Shown here: positions 8,552 through 17,480 of the stretch, piece by piece
Layout of the letters: every line of letters begins with the position of its first letter
Position numbering within the stretch: the stretch's first letter is position 1
Assembly (NCBI GenBank): GCA_902791865.1
Contig: CADAXK010000002.1
Coordinates: forward strand, 1-64,000
Source: an uncultured Bacteroidia bacterium
GTDB taxonomy: Bacteria; Bacteroidota; Bacteroidia; Bacteroidales; ML635J-15
Reading direction: 5' to 3'
Length of the DNA: 64,000 nt
Position numbers and translations under genes: made by a program
Notes under the pieces: model-generated
Database searches by the model: none
Seen by the model: only the letters and a program-made list of their open reading frames with translations
What the model was told of the DNA's origin: nothing

Positions 8552-11155
8552 ATGACCAAGAAAGATACAGAAACACCGCTGATGAAGCAGTACTATGAAG
8601 TGAAACGCAAGCACCCTGATGCAATTCTTTTGTTTAGGGTAGGCGATTTCTACGAAACCTTTGGCGATGACGCGGTTGTGGCGAGTAAAATTCTTGGCAT
8701 AACGCTTACTCAGCGTGCCGGAGCTCCGCTTGCAGGCGTTCCATATCATGCAATCGACACTTACTTGCCAAGGCTTGTCCGTGCTGGTCAGCGGGTGGCT
8801 ATTTGCGAACAGCTTGAAGACCCAAAGACTGCAAAAACCATTGTGAAGCGTGGCATTACCGAATTGGTAACTCCTGGCATAACAATGGACGACAATGTGC
8901 TTGAACAGAAGGAAAACAATTTCCTTGCAAGCATTTACTTCGACAAAAAGATTTACGGAATATCTTTCCTCGACATTTCTACTGGCGAATTCCTTGTCTC
9001 GCAAGGTACTCGTGAGTACATCGATAAACTGATCCAAAACTTTAAGCCAAAGGAAGTTATCTTCGAGAAGAACCAGAAAGCGGAAATATTGGAAAACTTC
9101 CGCGAGCTTCCTGCAACATACGATCTTCCCGACTGGATGTTTACCGAGGAAAATGCTTTCGAGAAACTTACTAGGCAGTTTAACTCTAAGTCGCTCAAAG
9201 GTTTCGGAGTGGAACATTTGAAGGTCGGTGTTATCGCTGCTGGCGCAATAATCGATTACCTTGAATATACCAAGCACGACTGTTGCGAGCACATAAAGAA
9301 CCTTGCACGTATCGATGAAGACAAGTATGTGTGGCTCGACAAGTTTACAATTCGCAACCTTGAGCTTTTTGATTCGGGATACGAAAACGGAAAAAGTTTG
9401 ATTAATGTAATCGACAGTACCCAGACGGGAATGGGAGGCAGGTTGCTAAAGCGTTGGTTGTCATTGCCTCTGAAGAATGTAGCGGAAATAAACGAGCGCC
9501 TGAATGTGGTCGAGTACTTGATAAAGAACAATGAGGTTTGCAATGGCATTTCGTCACAGCTGTCAATGGTTGGCGATATTGAGCGTTTGGCATCCAAAGT
9601 GGCTGTCATGCGAGTGAATCCGCGCGAAATGCTTCAGTTGAAATATTCCCTCGATGCCATAGAACCGATAATTAAGCTTTGCAGGGAGTCGAAACTTCCT
9701 GAAATGCAGGTCATCGGAGAGAAAATCTACGATTGCACAGAATTGCGCGATAAAATTGGCAGTTATCTTAATCCCGAATGCCCCAACATGCTCTCGAAGG
9801 GCAATGTGATAAAAAGTGGTGCAAATGCTGAACTCGATGAACTGAGAAGCATATCAAACGGAGGACGGAACTATCTCAACGACCTTGAACGGCGTGAAAG
9901 CCAAAGAACGGGAATTCCCTCGTTGAAAGTAAGTTATAACAATGTTTTCGGTTATTACTTCGAGGTGCGCAATACGCACAAGGACAAGGTTCCGCCCGAG
10001 TGGACACGCAAGCAGACACTTGTAAGCGCCGAGCGATACATCAACGAGGAACTCAAGGAATACGAGGGAAAAATACTCGGCGCCGAAGAAAAGATTTCGG
10101 CAATCGAATCGCGACTATATAACGAACTTATTGCTTTTGCAACAACGCAAATAGGCAAGGTACAGGTAAATGCTGGGCTTGTCGCCCGTCTCGATTGCTT
10201 GCTTTCGTTTGCAAAGGATGCCGTGCAGAACAATTATTGCCGTCCGGAGGTTAACGAGGAAAACATAATCGACATAAAGGAAGGTCGTCATCCTGTGATA
10301 GAGAAGCAGTTGAAATTTGGCGAACCATATATTTCAAACAATGTTTTCCTCGATGACAAGACCCAGCAGATAATGATGATTACCGGACCTAACATGTCTG
10401 GAAAGTCGGCGTTGTTACGCCAGACTGCGCTGATATGCATTATGGCGCAAATAGGTAGTTATGTGCCGGCACAGAAAGCAACGCTTGGAATAGTTGACAA
10501 GATTTTCACCCGCGTTGGTGCATCCGATAACATTTCGATGGGAGAATCCACTTTCATGGTCGAAATGACCGAGGCCGCAAGCATAATGAACAATTTGTCG
10601 GACAAGAGCCTGATCCTGCTCGATGAACTTGGTCGTGGTACAAGTACCTACGATGGTATTTCAATAGCTTGGGCGATTGCCGAATACATTCATGAACATT
10701 CGAAGGCAAAGACTTTGTTCGCAACACATTACCATGAGCTTAACGAAATGGAGAAGGATTTCAGCAGAATTCGCAACTACAATGTTTCGGTACAAGAGTC
10801 GGGCAACAAAGTGATTTTCCTTCGTAAACTGCAGTCGGGTGGGAGCGAGCATAGCTTTGGTATTCATGTTGCAAAGATGGCTGGTATGCCAAAGTCTATT
10901 GTATATCGTGCCAACAAGATTCTTGAACAGCTTGAAGCGACTGGAAGCGATGTTAACGGTGTTGCAAATGTCGGAAAACCAGTGGATAACATTGCCCAGA
11001 ACCGTGATGGTTACCAGTTGAGTTTCTTCCAGTTGGACGATCCTGTGCTTTCGCAAATAAAGAAGGAACTTATGAATCTTGACATTGACCGCCTAAGTCC
11101 GTTGGAGGCTCTTAACAAGTTGAACGAAATCAAGAAGTTGGCAGGGGCAAAATAG
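8552..11155 (+). CDS. mutS: DNA mismatch repair protein MutS
   Basis: 867 residues, full length for MutS, which recognises base mismatches and small loops and recruits MutL. The N-terminal mismatch-binding motif is visible ([14 protein letters not shown] near residues 28-41, containing the Phe-x-Glu wedge). Domains II-IV follow, then the ATPase: Walker [12 protein letters not shown] near 612-622 and Walker [15 protein letters not shown] near 690. The C-terminus carries the usual dimerisation tail. It converges with hydF across an 85-bp gap and is separated from the minus-strand ATPase by its own promoter region. No MutL is in the window. Confidence 0.97.
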   Translation: MTKKDTETPLMKQYYEVKRKHPDAILLFRVGDFYETFGDDAVVASKILGITLTQRAGAPLAGVPYHAIDTYLPRLVRAGQRVAICEQLEDPKTAKTIVKRGITELVTPGITMDDNVLEQKENNFLASIYFDKKIYGISFLDISTGEFLVSQGTREYIDKLIQNFKPKEVIFEKNQKAEILENFRELPATYDLPDWMFTEENAFEKLTRQFNSKSLKGFGVEHLKVGVIAAGAIIDYLEYTKHDCCEHIKNLARIDEDKYVWLDKFTIRNLELFDSGYENGKSLINVIDSTQTGMGGRLLKRWLSLPLKNVAEINERLNVVEYLIKNNEVCNGISSQLSMVGDIERLASKVAVMRVNPREMLQLKYSLDAIEPIIKLCRESKLPEMQVIGEKIYDCTELRDKIGSYLNPECPNMLSKGNVIKSGANAELDELRSISNGGRNYLNDLERRESQRTGIPSLKVSYNNVFGYYFEVRNTHKDKVPPEWTRKQTLVSAERYINEELKEYEGKILGAEEKISAIESRLYNELIAFATTQIGKVQVNAGLVARLDCLLSFAKDAVQNNYCRPEVNEENIIDIKEGRHPVIEKQLKFGEPYISNNVFLDDKTQQIMMITGPNMSGKSALLRQTALICIMAQIGSYVPAQKATLGIVDKIFTRVGASDNISMGESTFMVEMTEAASIMNNLSDKSLILLDELGRGTSTYDGISIAWAIAEYIHEHSKAKTLFATHYHELNEMEKDFSRIRNYNVSVQESGNKVIFLRKLQSGGSEHSFGIHVAKMAGMPKSIVYRANKILEQLEATGSDVNGVANVGKPVDNIAQNRDGYQLSFFQLDDPVLSQIKKELMNLDIDRLSPLEALNKLNEIKKLAGAK

Positions 11156-11185
11156 GTAGATGCTTGTTTTTGGGGCATTATGTTT

Positions 11186-11210
11186 CAGATGCTGAAACAA
11201 GTTCAGCATG
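11186..11210. repeat. Imperfect palindrome between mutS and hydF
   Basis: TGCTGAA and TTCAGCA arms flank a 5-nt loop in the short gap between two convergent genes. The U tract expected of an intrinsic terminator is absent. The wording resembles a short dispersed palindrome that I know from other Bacteroidota genomes. No second copy was noticed in this window. Confidence 0.4.
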
Positions 11211-11240
11211 ACTTAGTAGGGGGTAGTGTTTCACCATTTT

Positions 11241-12440
11241 CTATTTCCTGAAAACCTCAACCGCCTTGTCGAAAATTCCGCTAAGGTAGGCGAGGGTCAT
11301 TCCGTAGTTTGAAATAGGTATGCCAGCATCAACGGCTGGTTTCAGCCTGTTCATCAGTTGTTTGCGTGTCACCATGCAACCTCCGCATTGTATTACCATC
11401 GCAAAGTCGGTAATAGGTTCTGGAATGCCGTCAAACCCGGCTACAAAAGTGAAATCCAATTCCTTGCCAGTGAATTTGCGCAGTCCGTTTGGAATCTTTA
11501 CCCGGCCTATGTCCTCGCACGATACATGGTGGCTGCAACTTTCGAGCATCAGTATCTTGTCACCATCCTTTAGTTCTGAAATGTGCGGTGTTCCTTTCAG
11601 ATAGTTGGCAAAATCGCCTTTGCTACGGGCAAGTACAATCGAGAAACTTGTCAGAGGTACATCCTTAGGGATCATATCCTTTACCTTGTGGAAAACTTGC
11701 GAATCGGTTATGGCAAGGCGTGGCTTTATTCCTCGGCGGAAAAATTCTTCGACTTCGGTGTCCTGAATTACGAATGCCATGCAGTGGTTGTCGAGGCAGT
11801 CGCGCAGAACCTGCACTTGTGGAAGAATCATTCGTCCTTGTGGGGCTTCGCTGTCTATTGGCGTGATTAGCAGTACAATGTCATTCTTTTCAACAATGTC
11901 GCCAAGCAGAGAACCGAATGTCCAAGTGTTTTCGGGGGCAATTTGCTTTATCGTATCGAAAACAAGAGAAACCTTGTCGCGGTTTTGTGTGGTGAAGTCG
12001 ATTACAGGGACTTTGAATTCGTTTTCAATGCTTGTTTTCAGACTATTATCCAGTGGAGTAATGTCTGATTTATTGTGTATTATGAAAAAAGGAGTTTTTA
12101 GTGCGTTCAGTTTGTCAATAAGTTCGCGTTCTTGTGCTCCGAATTCGTTGTTCGAAATCACTATTATTGCCATGTCGATGATGTTAATGGTGTCGAGTGA
12201 TTTCTGAACTCTTAATTGCCCTGTATCGCCCTCGTCATCAATGCCTGCAGTGTCGATGAAAATGACGGGAGCATAGCCCAGTATTTCGTACGAGCGTTTA
12301 ACAGGGTCGGTGGTAGTTCCCTTAAGGTCAGAAACTATTGAAATGTTTTGTCCTGACAGACAGTTTATCAGCGATGATTTTCCTGCGTTGCGTCTTCCGT
12401 ATATGCCGATGTGCGGCTTGTTGTCTTTTCCTTGTTTCAT
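11241..12440 (-). CDS. hydF: [FeFe]-hydrogenase H-cluster maturation GTPase HydF
   Basis: 399 residues. The GTPase domain has G1 GRRNAGKSSLIN (about 16-27), DTAG (G3) and NKSD (G4). The C-terminal half carries the iron-sulfur ligands of HydF, ESCSHHVSCEDIGR and CGGCM. HydF is the scaffold on which the [2Fe] subcluster of [FeFe]-hydrogenase is built by HydE and HydG, so the organism should make such a hydrogenase elsewhere. The ATG at 12440 is preferred over a TTG at 12470 because a perfect -7 box (12468-12475) overlaps the TTG. It is at the downstream end of the redox block, after a terminator, so it is separately transcribed. Confidence 0.95.
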   Translation of the reverse strand: MKQGKDNKPHIGIYGRRNAGKSSLINCLSGQNISIVSDLKGTTTDPVKRSYEILGYAPVIFIDTAGIDDEGDTGQLRVQKSLDTINIIDMAIIVISNNEFGAQERELIDKLNALKTPFFIIHNKSDITPLDNSLKTSIENEFKVPVIDFTTQNRDKVSLVFDTIKQIAPENTWTFGSLLGDIVEKNDIVLLITPIDSEAPQGRMILPQVQVLRDCLDNHCMAFVIQDTEVEEFFRRGIKPRLAITDSQVFHKVKDMIPKDVPLTSFSIVLARSKGDFANYLKGTPHISELKDGDKILMLESCSHHVSCEDIGRVKIPNGLRKFTGKELDFTFVAGFDGIPEPITDFAMVIQCGGCMVTRKQLMNRLKPAVDAGIPISNYGMTLAYLSGIFDKAVEVFRK

Positions 12441-12467
12441 CACAATAATATTATGATCATGAGAATG

Positions 12468-12475
12468 CAAAGATA
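12468..12475 (-). promoter_or_regulatory. hydF: -7 box of hydF
   Basis: The minus strand reads TATCTTTG, giving a leader of about 20 nt before the ATG at 12440. Because it overlaps the only upstream alternative start, it decides the hydF start. Confidence 0.6.
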
Positions 12476-12487
12476 ATTAAAAGGCAA

Positions 12488-12518
12488 AAAAAATGCGGAC
12501 ATTTTTGTCCGCATTTTT
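12488..12518 (-). terminator. Intrinsic terminator after the reverse rubrerythrin gene
   Basis: A perfect stem (AAATGCGGAC / GTCCGCATTT) flanked by A and T runs on both sides, 19 nt past the stop of the rubrerythrin gene. It ends the ferritin/rubrerythrin transcript and insulates hydF. Confidence 0.85.
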
Positions 12519-12536
12519 GTGTATAAAGCTAATCGC

Positions 12537-13124
12537 TTATTTCTTGAAGTATCTGTTGTAGAGACCTTCGAAAGCCTTGCCGTGACGAGCTTCGTCGCGA
12601 GCCATTTCGTGAACTGTGTCGTGGATGGCATCGAGGTTGTTCTTCTTTGCGCACTTAGCCAATTCGAACTTACCAGCGGTTGCACCAAATTCGCAGTCGA
12701 TTCTCCACTTCAGGTTCTTTTCGGTCGAAGCGGTCATGTTAGGATCGCATTCTGACCCGAGGAGTTCTGCAAACTTAGCTGCATGTTCTGCTTCCTCGAA
12801 AGCTGCCTTTTCCCAGTAGAGACCGATTTCAGGATAACCTTCGCGGTGTGCGATTCTTGCCATGCAGAGGTACATACCTACTTCGGAGCATTCGCCTGTG
12901 AAGTTAGCCTTCAACTGTTCAATAATATATTGCTTGTCTTCGGGTGAGCAAGCGTCGAGATTCATACCTACGCCAAATACATGTTCTGCTGCAAGAGGAG
13001 CGTTTTCCTGCATTTCCTTGAACTTGCTTCCTGGAACCTTGCAAACTGGGCATTTGAAATCTTCAGGCATGCTTTCGCCTTCATAAACGTAACCACAAAC
13101 TGGGCATACAAATTTTTTCTTCAT
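12537..13124 (-). CDS. Reverse rubrerythrin (NADH peroxidase-type, rubredoxin domain first)
   Basis: 195 residues. The rubredoxin module is N-terminal: C7-x2-C10 and C25-x2-C28 in [13 protein letters not shown] and FKCPVCKV. The diiron four-helix domain follows, with ligand-bearing helices such as [19 protein letters not shown] and MARDEARHG. This domain order is reversed from classical rubrerythrin and matches the proteins that, in clostridia, reduce H2O2 (and O2) with electrons from NADH via rubredoxin reductase. It is the last gene of a four-gene same-strand run (flavin reductase-rubredoxin, ferritin, NifX-like), 34 nt after its neighbour, and is followed by a terminator. Confidence 0.93.
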   Translation of the reverse strand: MKKKFVCPVCGYVYEGESMPEDFKCPVCKVPGSKFKEMQENAPLAAEHVFGVGMNLDACSPEDKQYIIEQLKANFTGECSEVGMYLCMARIAHREGYPEIGLYWEKAAFEEAEHAAKFAELLGSECDPNMTASTEKNLKWRIDCEFGATAGKFELAKCAKKNNLDAIHDTVHEMARDEARHGKAFEGLYNRYFKK

Positions 13125-13158
13125 CGTCTATTTGTTTTTTATTAGTTATTATTCTTTT

Positions 13159-13554
13159 TTAATTGCAATGGTGGTGGTCGCAGCTGTGTTCACAACCATC
13201 ATGATGTTGGCTGCAACATTCACCTTGCGCGTAAATTTTACCGTTCAGGAAGTTAAGCACGACTTCGCTTGTCGGACCGCTGCATCCGTTGAAAACGCCG
13301 ATTCCGCTCGATTCGAGCATTGCTACAGCGCCTCCGCCGATTCCGCCGGCAAGCATCACATCTATTTCCTTCTCGAGGAAAGTGTGGATAATGTTCGACT
13401 TGCATCCGCAACCTTCGGGCGAATCCAACTTTTCTTTGCTGATTATGGTTTTGGTTTCGTCGTCAACCTTGAATATTGTGAAATATTCGCAGTGACCGAA
13501 ATGCTCGTCAACCATGTCGCCTTCCCTTGTGGGTATTGCTATGTTGAAAATCAT
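13159..13554 (-). CDS. NifX/NifB-type dinitrogenase iron-molybdenum cofactor binding domain protein with Cys/His tail
   Basis: 131 residues with the start set at 13554 (MIFNIAIPTREG); the longer upstream reading would run into the ferritin gene. The domain is the small ribonuclease-H-like NifX/NafY fold, with DEHFGHCEYF and GGIGGGAV as its typical motifs. Such proteins carry or insert Fe-S-type metal clusters; in non-diazotrophs their partner is usually unknown. The last 20 residues are extremely rich in Cys and His (CCSQHHDGCEHSCDHHHCN), which looks like a metal-binding tail. It lies 11 nt after ferritin and 34 nt before reverse rubrerythrin, so a role in iron handling under oxidative stress is the best inference. 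No nif genes are in the window. Confidence 0.87.
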   Translation of the reverse strand: MIFNIAIPTREGDMVDEHFGHCEYFTIFKVDDETKTIISKEKLDSPEGCGCKSNIIHTFLEKEIDVMLAGGIGGGAVAMLESSGIGVFNGCSGPTSEVVLNFLNGKIYAQGECCSQHHDGCEHSCDHHHCN

Positions 13555-13565
13555 TTCCTGCTGTT

Positions 13566-14078
13566 TTAGTAGAGAACTAATGATGGAGTGTTGTAGGTTC
13601 TGCCAGCGAGTTCCTGGTCGAGCATATACAATGCGCGAGCGTCGCCACCAAAGAGTTCCATCTTGCTGATGAGGTCGTTGGCATTCTTTTCTTCTTCGCC
13701 CTGTTCCTTGATGAACCACTGGAGAAGTTCCATTGTTCTGTAGTCCTTAGCCTTAGCTGCTTCACCGTAGATATTGTCGATGAGCGAGGTAACATACTTT
13801 TCGTGTTCCAAAGCAGCCTTTAGAGGATCCATAAAGGTCTTGTACTTCTTGTCTGGCTGGTCGATTGCAAGCAAGGTAACCTTTTCGCCATTGTTCTGGA
13901 GGTACTGGTAGAACAACATTGCGTGGTCGCGTTCTTCTTGAGCCTGAACCTTATACCAGTTTGCGAAACCAGCAAGTCCCTTCGATTCGAAGAAGTTCGA
14001 CATGTCAAGGTAAAGATAGCCAGAGTACAATTCCTTGTTTATCTGTGTGTTGATTAATTCTGAAACTTTTTTGTTCAT
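13566..14078 (-). CDS. ftnA: Ferritin (FtnA-type iron storage protein)
   Basis: 170 residues, normal for bacterial non-heme ferritin, a 24-mer cage that oxidises Fe2+ and stores it. Ferroxidase ligands are visible in NKELYSGYLYLDM, QAQEERDHAMLFYQY and LLQWFIKEQGEEEKN. It lies 40 nt after the flavin reductase-rubredoxin gene and 11 nt before the NifX-like gene on the same strand, fitting a single oxidative-stress transcript. Removing free ferrous iron would limit Fenton chemistry when the cell meets air. The symbol follows the common name for this family. Confidence 0.95.
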   Translation of the reverse strand: MNKKVSELINTQINKELYSGYLYLDMSNFFESKGLAGFANWYKVQAQEERDHAMLFYQYLQNNGEKVTLLAIDQPDKKYKTFMDPLKAALEHEKYVTSLIDNIYGEAAKAKDYRTMELLQWFIKEQGEEEKNANDLISKMELFGGDARALYMLDQELAGRTYNTPSLVLY

Positions 14079-14118
14079 GATATTTTCCTTTCTATTTTAA
14101 TTGTTTGACAAATTACTC

Positions 14119-14730
14119 TTATTCTATTGTTATCTTTTCAAAGTCGGAAGCACCGTGCTTGCACCACGGACAGATGAAGTCGGCAGGAAGTTCCTCGCCT
14201 TCATATACATATCCGCACACCTTGCATCTCCAGCCAACCTTTACCGATGGTTCTGGCTTCGGCTTGATGTTTTTCTGGTAGTAGGAGTAGGTAACCGATT
14301 CTACATCCGACAAAACCTGCTTTTCGGTAATTTCGGCAATGAAAATGCTGTGAGTACCGCAGTCAACTACATTTTTTACTGCGCCAGAAATGAAAGCGTT
14401 TGTGTATTTGGGAATGTAGTAAAGTCCGTTTTCGCTACGTTGAACGGCATCACATTTCTCGAACTTGTTCACATCGCGACCACTCTGGAATCCGAAGTGA
14501 CTTATTACATTCATTGGAACTTCCTTTGTCAGGATTGAGACATTCAGAAGGTTGGTCCTGACAATCATGTCGTGGGTGAAGTTCTTCTTGTTCATGCTTA
14601 CGGCGATTGTCTGAGGTGTTCCGCTCGAAACCTGTATCACAGAGTTGCTTATGCAGCCGTTGTCCTTTTCGCCTTCGCGGGCGGTGATTACGAATAGTCC
14701 GTATTCAATGTTGTATAGTGCGTCGCTCAT
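14119..14730 (-). CDS. Flavin reductase-rubredoxin fusion (high-molecular-weight rubredoxin type)
   Basis: 203 residues. Residues 1-155 are an FMN-binding flavin-reductase domain (YGLFVITAREG, NGCISNS). The C-terminal 40 residues are a complete rubredoxin with [12 protein letters not shown] and FICPWCKHG. The same fusion in acetogens (Hrb) carries electrons from NADH to a flavodiiron protein; by analogy it may feed the flavodiiron protein encoded at 16046-17242, or the rubrerythrin. It is the first gene of the four-gene redox run and has its own promoter about 75 nt upstream. Two further rubredoxin modules occur within 5 kb. Confidence 0.92.
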   Translation of the reverse strand: MSDALYNIEYGLFVITAREGEKDNGCISNSVIQVSSGTPQTIAVSMNKKNFTHDMIVRTNLLNVSILTKEVPMNVISHFGFQSGRDVNKFEKCDAVQRSENGLYYIPKYTNAFISGAVKNVVDCGTHSIFIAEITEKQVLSDVESVTYSYYQKNIKPKPEPSVKVGWRCKVCGYVYEGEELPADFICPWCKHGASDFEKITIE

Positions 14731-14803
14731 TGTTGTGTATCAATGTCTTAAAATTATTACAATCATTACGCAAGCATCCATAATGGTTTGCTTGACAAGA
14801 TTG

Positions 14804-14833
14804 CGAATATACACAAGATTTCTTAATAGGCAA
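14804..14833 (-). promoter_or_regulatory. Promoter of the ferritin/rubrerythrin run
   Basis: The minus strand has TTG (14831-14833), 19 nt, then TATATTCG (14804-14811), one base off the TAnnTTTG consensus, with spacing in the accepted 19-21 range. It would give a leader of about 70 nt, in which no known riboswitch was recognised. Confidence 0.4.
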
Positions 14834-14869
14834 TAAAAATTTTTATGGAAATTTTTGAAGTGTTGGATT

Positions 14870-15040
14870 TCTTTTTGAGACGCAAAATTTTGCGTCTGTA
14901 CAATTGTTGCGTCGTGGCGTGCCGCGACTGTATAATTTCGTGGCGTGCCGCGACTGTAATTATTGTTGTATTGTGGCGTGTCGCGACAATATTAATGAAT
15001 GTTTTTATAATTGTAGAGACGTTGCGTGCAACGTCTAATG
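14870..15040. repeat. Cluster of palindromic repeats
   Basis: Five units in a row: AGACGCAAAATTTTGCGTCT (14878-14897) followed by GTACA; GTCGTGGCGTGCCGCGAC-type units at about 14911-14936, 14939-14957 and 14972-14988; and AGACGTTGCGTGCAACGTCT (15017-15036) preceded by TTGTAG. The cores differ but each is self-complementary. The remaining stretch 15041-15226 is AT-rich with no gene; short ORFs there overlap the palindromes and have no protein-like composition. Confidence 0.8.
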
Positions 15041-15226
15041 CTAATTTAGTGTTTGGAAACATTAAAATATGTCATAATTTAGTGTTTGAAAACACTTTTT
15101 TTGCTTTGCTGTGGATGTTTGGGTTGTTATATTAATATAATTAATATATAGGTATTGTCGCTGTTGAATAGTAAAAAATACTCGGTGCTAAATGTCTAAT
15201 TTTTTGTGGATAACTTTTATGCTCTT

Positions 15227-15258
15227 TTGTAGCACGAAGCAATTTTTTTGTAATTTTG
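15227..15258 (+). promoter_or_regulatory. Promoter of the toxin-antitoxin pair
   Basis: TTG at 15227-15229, 21 nt, then TAATTTTG at 15251-15258: a good Bacteroidota promoter 20 nt before the antitoxin ATG. Confidence 0.6.
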
Positions 15259-15278
15259 CCAAATAAAAATGATGAAAT

Positions 15279-15473
15279 ATGAAGCAAAAGCCATTCGATA
15301 CAGAATCCAATGATAAACAGTCTGTTGTAGCTGAGCCTGCTCTAACATACGGAAATATTGAGGCTACTAGGGTAGCAAGACCTGTCGGCACTTCTGGCAG
15401 AATGTCGGTAGAAGAATATTTTGGGGAACTTCGTGCTATGGTCAACGAATACTATGAAAATCTACAAAGTTGA
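15279..15473 (+). CDS. Small protein, probable antitoxin of a RelE/ParE pair
   Basis: 64 residues with no recognised DNA-binding fold. The N-terminal half is polar and probably disordered. The C-terminal half contains RMSVEEYFGELRAMVNEYYENL, a helix of the kind that antitoxins place across a RelE/ParE toxin. The assignment rests on position: it precedes the ParE-like gene, overlaps it by 20 nt, and has its own promoter. The pair is on the plus strand inside a minus-strand block, which suits an acquired module. Confidence 0.65.
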   Translation: MKQKPFDTESNDKQSVVAEPALTYGNIEATRVARPVGTSGRMSVEEYFGELRAMVNEYYENLQS

Positions 15474-15762
15474 AATAGATTCGTCGGCACGGGAAGACCT
15501 TATGTTCCTGTTTAATTTCTTAAAAGAGGTAAAATCTCAAACTGGCGCAAATCAATATATTGATATGATTATAGCCGAGGTACAGTCTCTTTCTGTTTTT
15601 GCTGGGCTTTATCGCGTAAGCCATTTCGCAGATGTTCTATGTTATCATCCCAATGCACGTCGAATGGTGTCACACAATAAGAAATGGGTGTATATATATC
15701 ATATTGAAGACGATGTTGTGGTTGTTGACCGTATTCGTCCTGCCAAAATGATAACCAAGTAA
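15454..15762 (+). CDS. RelE/ParE family toxin
   Basis: 102 residues, starting at the ATG at 15454 inside the end of the antitoxin gene. Features of the RelE/ParE fold: an N-terminal strand with SSAREDLMFLFNFL, and the C-terminal strands GLYRVSHF, NKKWVYIYHIEDDVVVVDRI and a basic PAKM end. Such toxins cleave mRNA on the ribosome (RelE) or poison gyrase (ParE); which applies cannot be read from sequence. It ends 44 nt before a bidirectional terminator shared with the rubredoxin gene. Confidence 0.82.
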   Translation: MKIYKVEIDSSAREDLMFLFNFLKEVKSQTGANQYIDMIIAEVQSLSVFAGLYRVSHFADVLCYHPNARRMVSHNKKWVYIYHIEDDVVVVDRIRPAKMITK

Positions 15763-15805
15763 TTTTTTGTGTGATTTCTTAGTCAAGTGATATTTGCCCA
15801 CAACA

Positions 15806-15846
15806 AAACAAGGCATAACCATCACGATTATGCCTTGTTTTTTTTT
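15806..15846. terminator. Bidirectional terminator between the toxin and rubredoxin genes
   Basis: A perfect 13-bp stem (AAACAAGGCATAA / TTATGCCTTGTTT) with a 9-nt loop and a T run on the plus strand and a matching A-rich side. It ends the toxin transcript and the flavodiiron-rubredoxin transcript. Confidence 0.88.
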
Positions 15847-15860
15847 AGTTTCTTCGCAGA

Positions 15861-16019
15861 CTATTCTTCTTCAAAGTCTTCCTTTCCAACTCCGCAGAGA
15901 GGGCAAGTCCAGTCGTCTGGCAAGTCTTCGAATGCGGTTCCCGGAGCTATTTTGCTGTCGGGGTCACCTGCTGTCGGGTCGTAAACATATCCGCAAATCT
16001 TACAAACATACTTCTTCAT
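15861..16019 (-). CDS. rub: Rubredoxin
   Basis: A 52-residue rubredoxin. It has both CxxC pairs of the Fe(Cys)4 site ([13 protein letters not shown] and [10 protein letters not shown]), the DDW motif before the second pair, and an acidic tail. It lies 26 nt downstream of the flavodiiron protein gene on the same strand, so the two form an electron carrier/oxygen reductase operon. It is the third rubredoxin module in this 4.5-kb block, and the only stand-alone one. Confidence 0.96.
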   Translation of the reverse strand: MKKYVCKICGYVYDPTAGDPDSKIAPGTAFEDLPDDWTCPLCGVGKEDFEEE

Positions 16020-16045
16020 ATTCGTGTCTGTTTTAGGGTTAGTAA

Positions 16046-17242
16046 TTATTTGTTCAAAATCTCATTTACAAATTTGTCAACGCTGTCCTTCTGGCTTTCG
16101 TTCAATGCCGACTTGATTGTGAGCGTGGTGTCGCAGATGACATTGTTGTTGAATGCCAGCATTTCACGCATTTGCTTTCCTGCCGTCGGTGCCCAGGTGC
16201 CGTTTTCGGCTACGGCAAACACGCGGTTCTGCAGGTTGTGCGATTTCATCTCGTCGATGAGAATCTTTACAGGCGTGTAGACTTCGGCATTGTAGGTGGA
16301 CGATAGGATTACAATCCTGCGGCAGCGGAATGCTTCCGAAAGCAGGTAGGACGGATGTGTAACCGATGCGTCGTACATTGCAATGTTTTTCTGTCCGGCT
16401 TCGGCAAGGCGCGAAGCGACAATGTTGGCTGCCGATTCGGTATGACCGTACAGCGAACCGTATATTATTAATATGGTATCGTCCTCGGCTTCGTAGCGGC
16501 TCCATTTGTCGTACTTGTCAACGAAATAGCCGATATTTTCGCGCCAGATTGGTCCGTGAAGCGGGCATAGCATCTTTATTTCCAATGCGGAAGCTTTTTT
16601 CAGAAGATTCTGTACCTGTGTGCCGTACTTGCCTACGATGTTGGTGTAGTAGCGGCGTGCTTCGTCGAGCCAGTCGCGGTCGAAGTTGACTTCGTCGGCG
16701 AAAAGGTTGCCGTTCAGAGCCTTGAATGTGCCGAATGCATCTGCCGAAAACAATGTCTTGGTTGTAATGTCGTAGCTGACAATGACTTCTGGCCAGTGAA
16801 CCATAGGAGCTGTGCAGAAAGTAAATTCGTGCTTGCCGAAACTCATCTTGTCGCCTTCCTTTACGGTGATGAAGCGCTCAGTTGCTATGCAGTCGAAGAA
16901 CTGCAGAATCATCTTCTGAGCCTGTGCGCTGCAGATGATTTTTGCTTCGGGGTATTCGTATGCGGTACGGCAAAGCAACGAGCTGTGGTCTGGCTCAACG
17001 TGGTTTACAATTATATAATCCAGTTTTTCGTTGTCGCCGATGAGCGAGTATATATTCTCGAAGAATTGGTCGGCAACAGAGTTGTCGGATGTGTCGATGA
17101 GTACATTTTTCTCGTCCTTTAGCAGGTATGCGTTGTACGATACGCCCTGTGGCACAGGCATTATGTTTTCGAAAAGATTGAGTCGGCGGTCGCTCGAACC
17201 TACCCAGTATAAATCTTCGCTGATTTTCCTTGCGTTGTTCAT
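16046..17242 (-). CDS. Flavodiiron protein (rubredoxin:oxygen oxidoreductase)
   Basis: 398 residues, the standard two-domain length. The N-terminal metallo-beta-lactamase-like domain holds the diiron site: NHVEPDHSS (H81, E83, D85, H86), [15 protein letters not shown] and CPLHGPIW. From about 253 there is a flavodoxin domain ([16 protein letters not shown]) that binds FMN. These cytoplasmic enzymes reduce O2 to water and/or NO to N2O with electrons from rubredoxin. A TAACTTTG -7 box lies 29 nt upstream, and the next gene downstream is rubredoxin. The metal ligands checked are all present. Confidence 0.96.
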   Translation of the reverse strand: MNNARKISEDLYWVGSSDRRLNLFENIMPVPQGVSYNAYLLKDEKNVLIDTSDNSVADQFFENIYSLIGDNEKLDYIIVNHVEPDHSSLLCRTAYEYPEAKIICSAQAQKMILQFFDCIATERFITVKEGDKMSFGKHEFTFCTAPMVHWPEVIVSYDITTKTLFSADAFGTFKALNGNLFADEVNFDRDWLDEARRYYTNIVGKYGTQVQNLLKKASALEIKMLCPLHGPIWRENIGYFVDKYDKWSRYEAEDDTILIIYGSLYGHTESAANIVASRLAEAGQKNIAMYDASVTHPSYLLSEAFRCRRIVILSSTYNAEVYTPVKILIDEMKSHNLQNRVFAVAENGTWAPTAGKQMREMLAFNNNVICDTTLTIKSALNESQKDSVDKFVNEILNK

Positions 17243-17270
17243 TTTATTTGTGTTTTTGTTTTGTAATTCG

Positions 17271-17278
17271 CAAAGTTA
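17271..17278 (-). promoter_or_regulatory. -7 box of the flavodiiron-rubredoxin operon
   Basis: The minus strand reads TAACTTTG, an exact TAnnTTTG match, 28 nt before the ATG. Confidence 0.6.
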
Positions 17279-17354
17279 ATGTTTTCGTTGAGAGATAGGC
17301 AAAAATTATTTCAATAATTTTAAAATTGTTTTTAATGTTTTGATTTATAGGATT

Positions 17355-17480
17355 GCGTCTGTTGTGTCGTAGCGCGCCGCGACGGTACAATTTTTGTGAT
17401 TATTGATTTGTAACGCAAAATTTTGCGTCTGTACATAATATAAAGGATATCATTGTAGAGACGTTGCGTGCAACGTCTTA
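17355..17480. repeat. Palindromic repeats upstream of the MFS gene
   Basis: Three units: a GTCGTAGCGCGCCGCGAC palindrome flanked by GGTACAA (about 17364-17391), ACGCAAAATTTTGCGT followed by GTACA (17413-17434), and TTGTAG plus AGACGTTGCGTGCAACGTCT (17454-17478). The last 20-mer is identical to the one at 15017-15036. The flanking AT-rich DNA (17279-17354, 17481-17732) shows no gene. Confidence 0.8.

Noticed and set aside
14870..15040. Possible CRISPR array
   Set aside because: The palindromes vary in sequence and spacing and there are no regular repeats, unique spacers or cas genes.
14823..15135. Short frames on both strands across 14823-15135
   Set aside because: They are made of palindromic repeats read as codons, with no protein-like composition.
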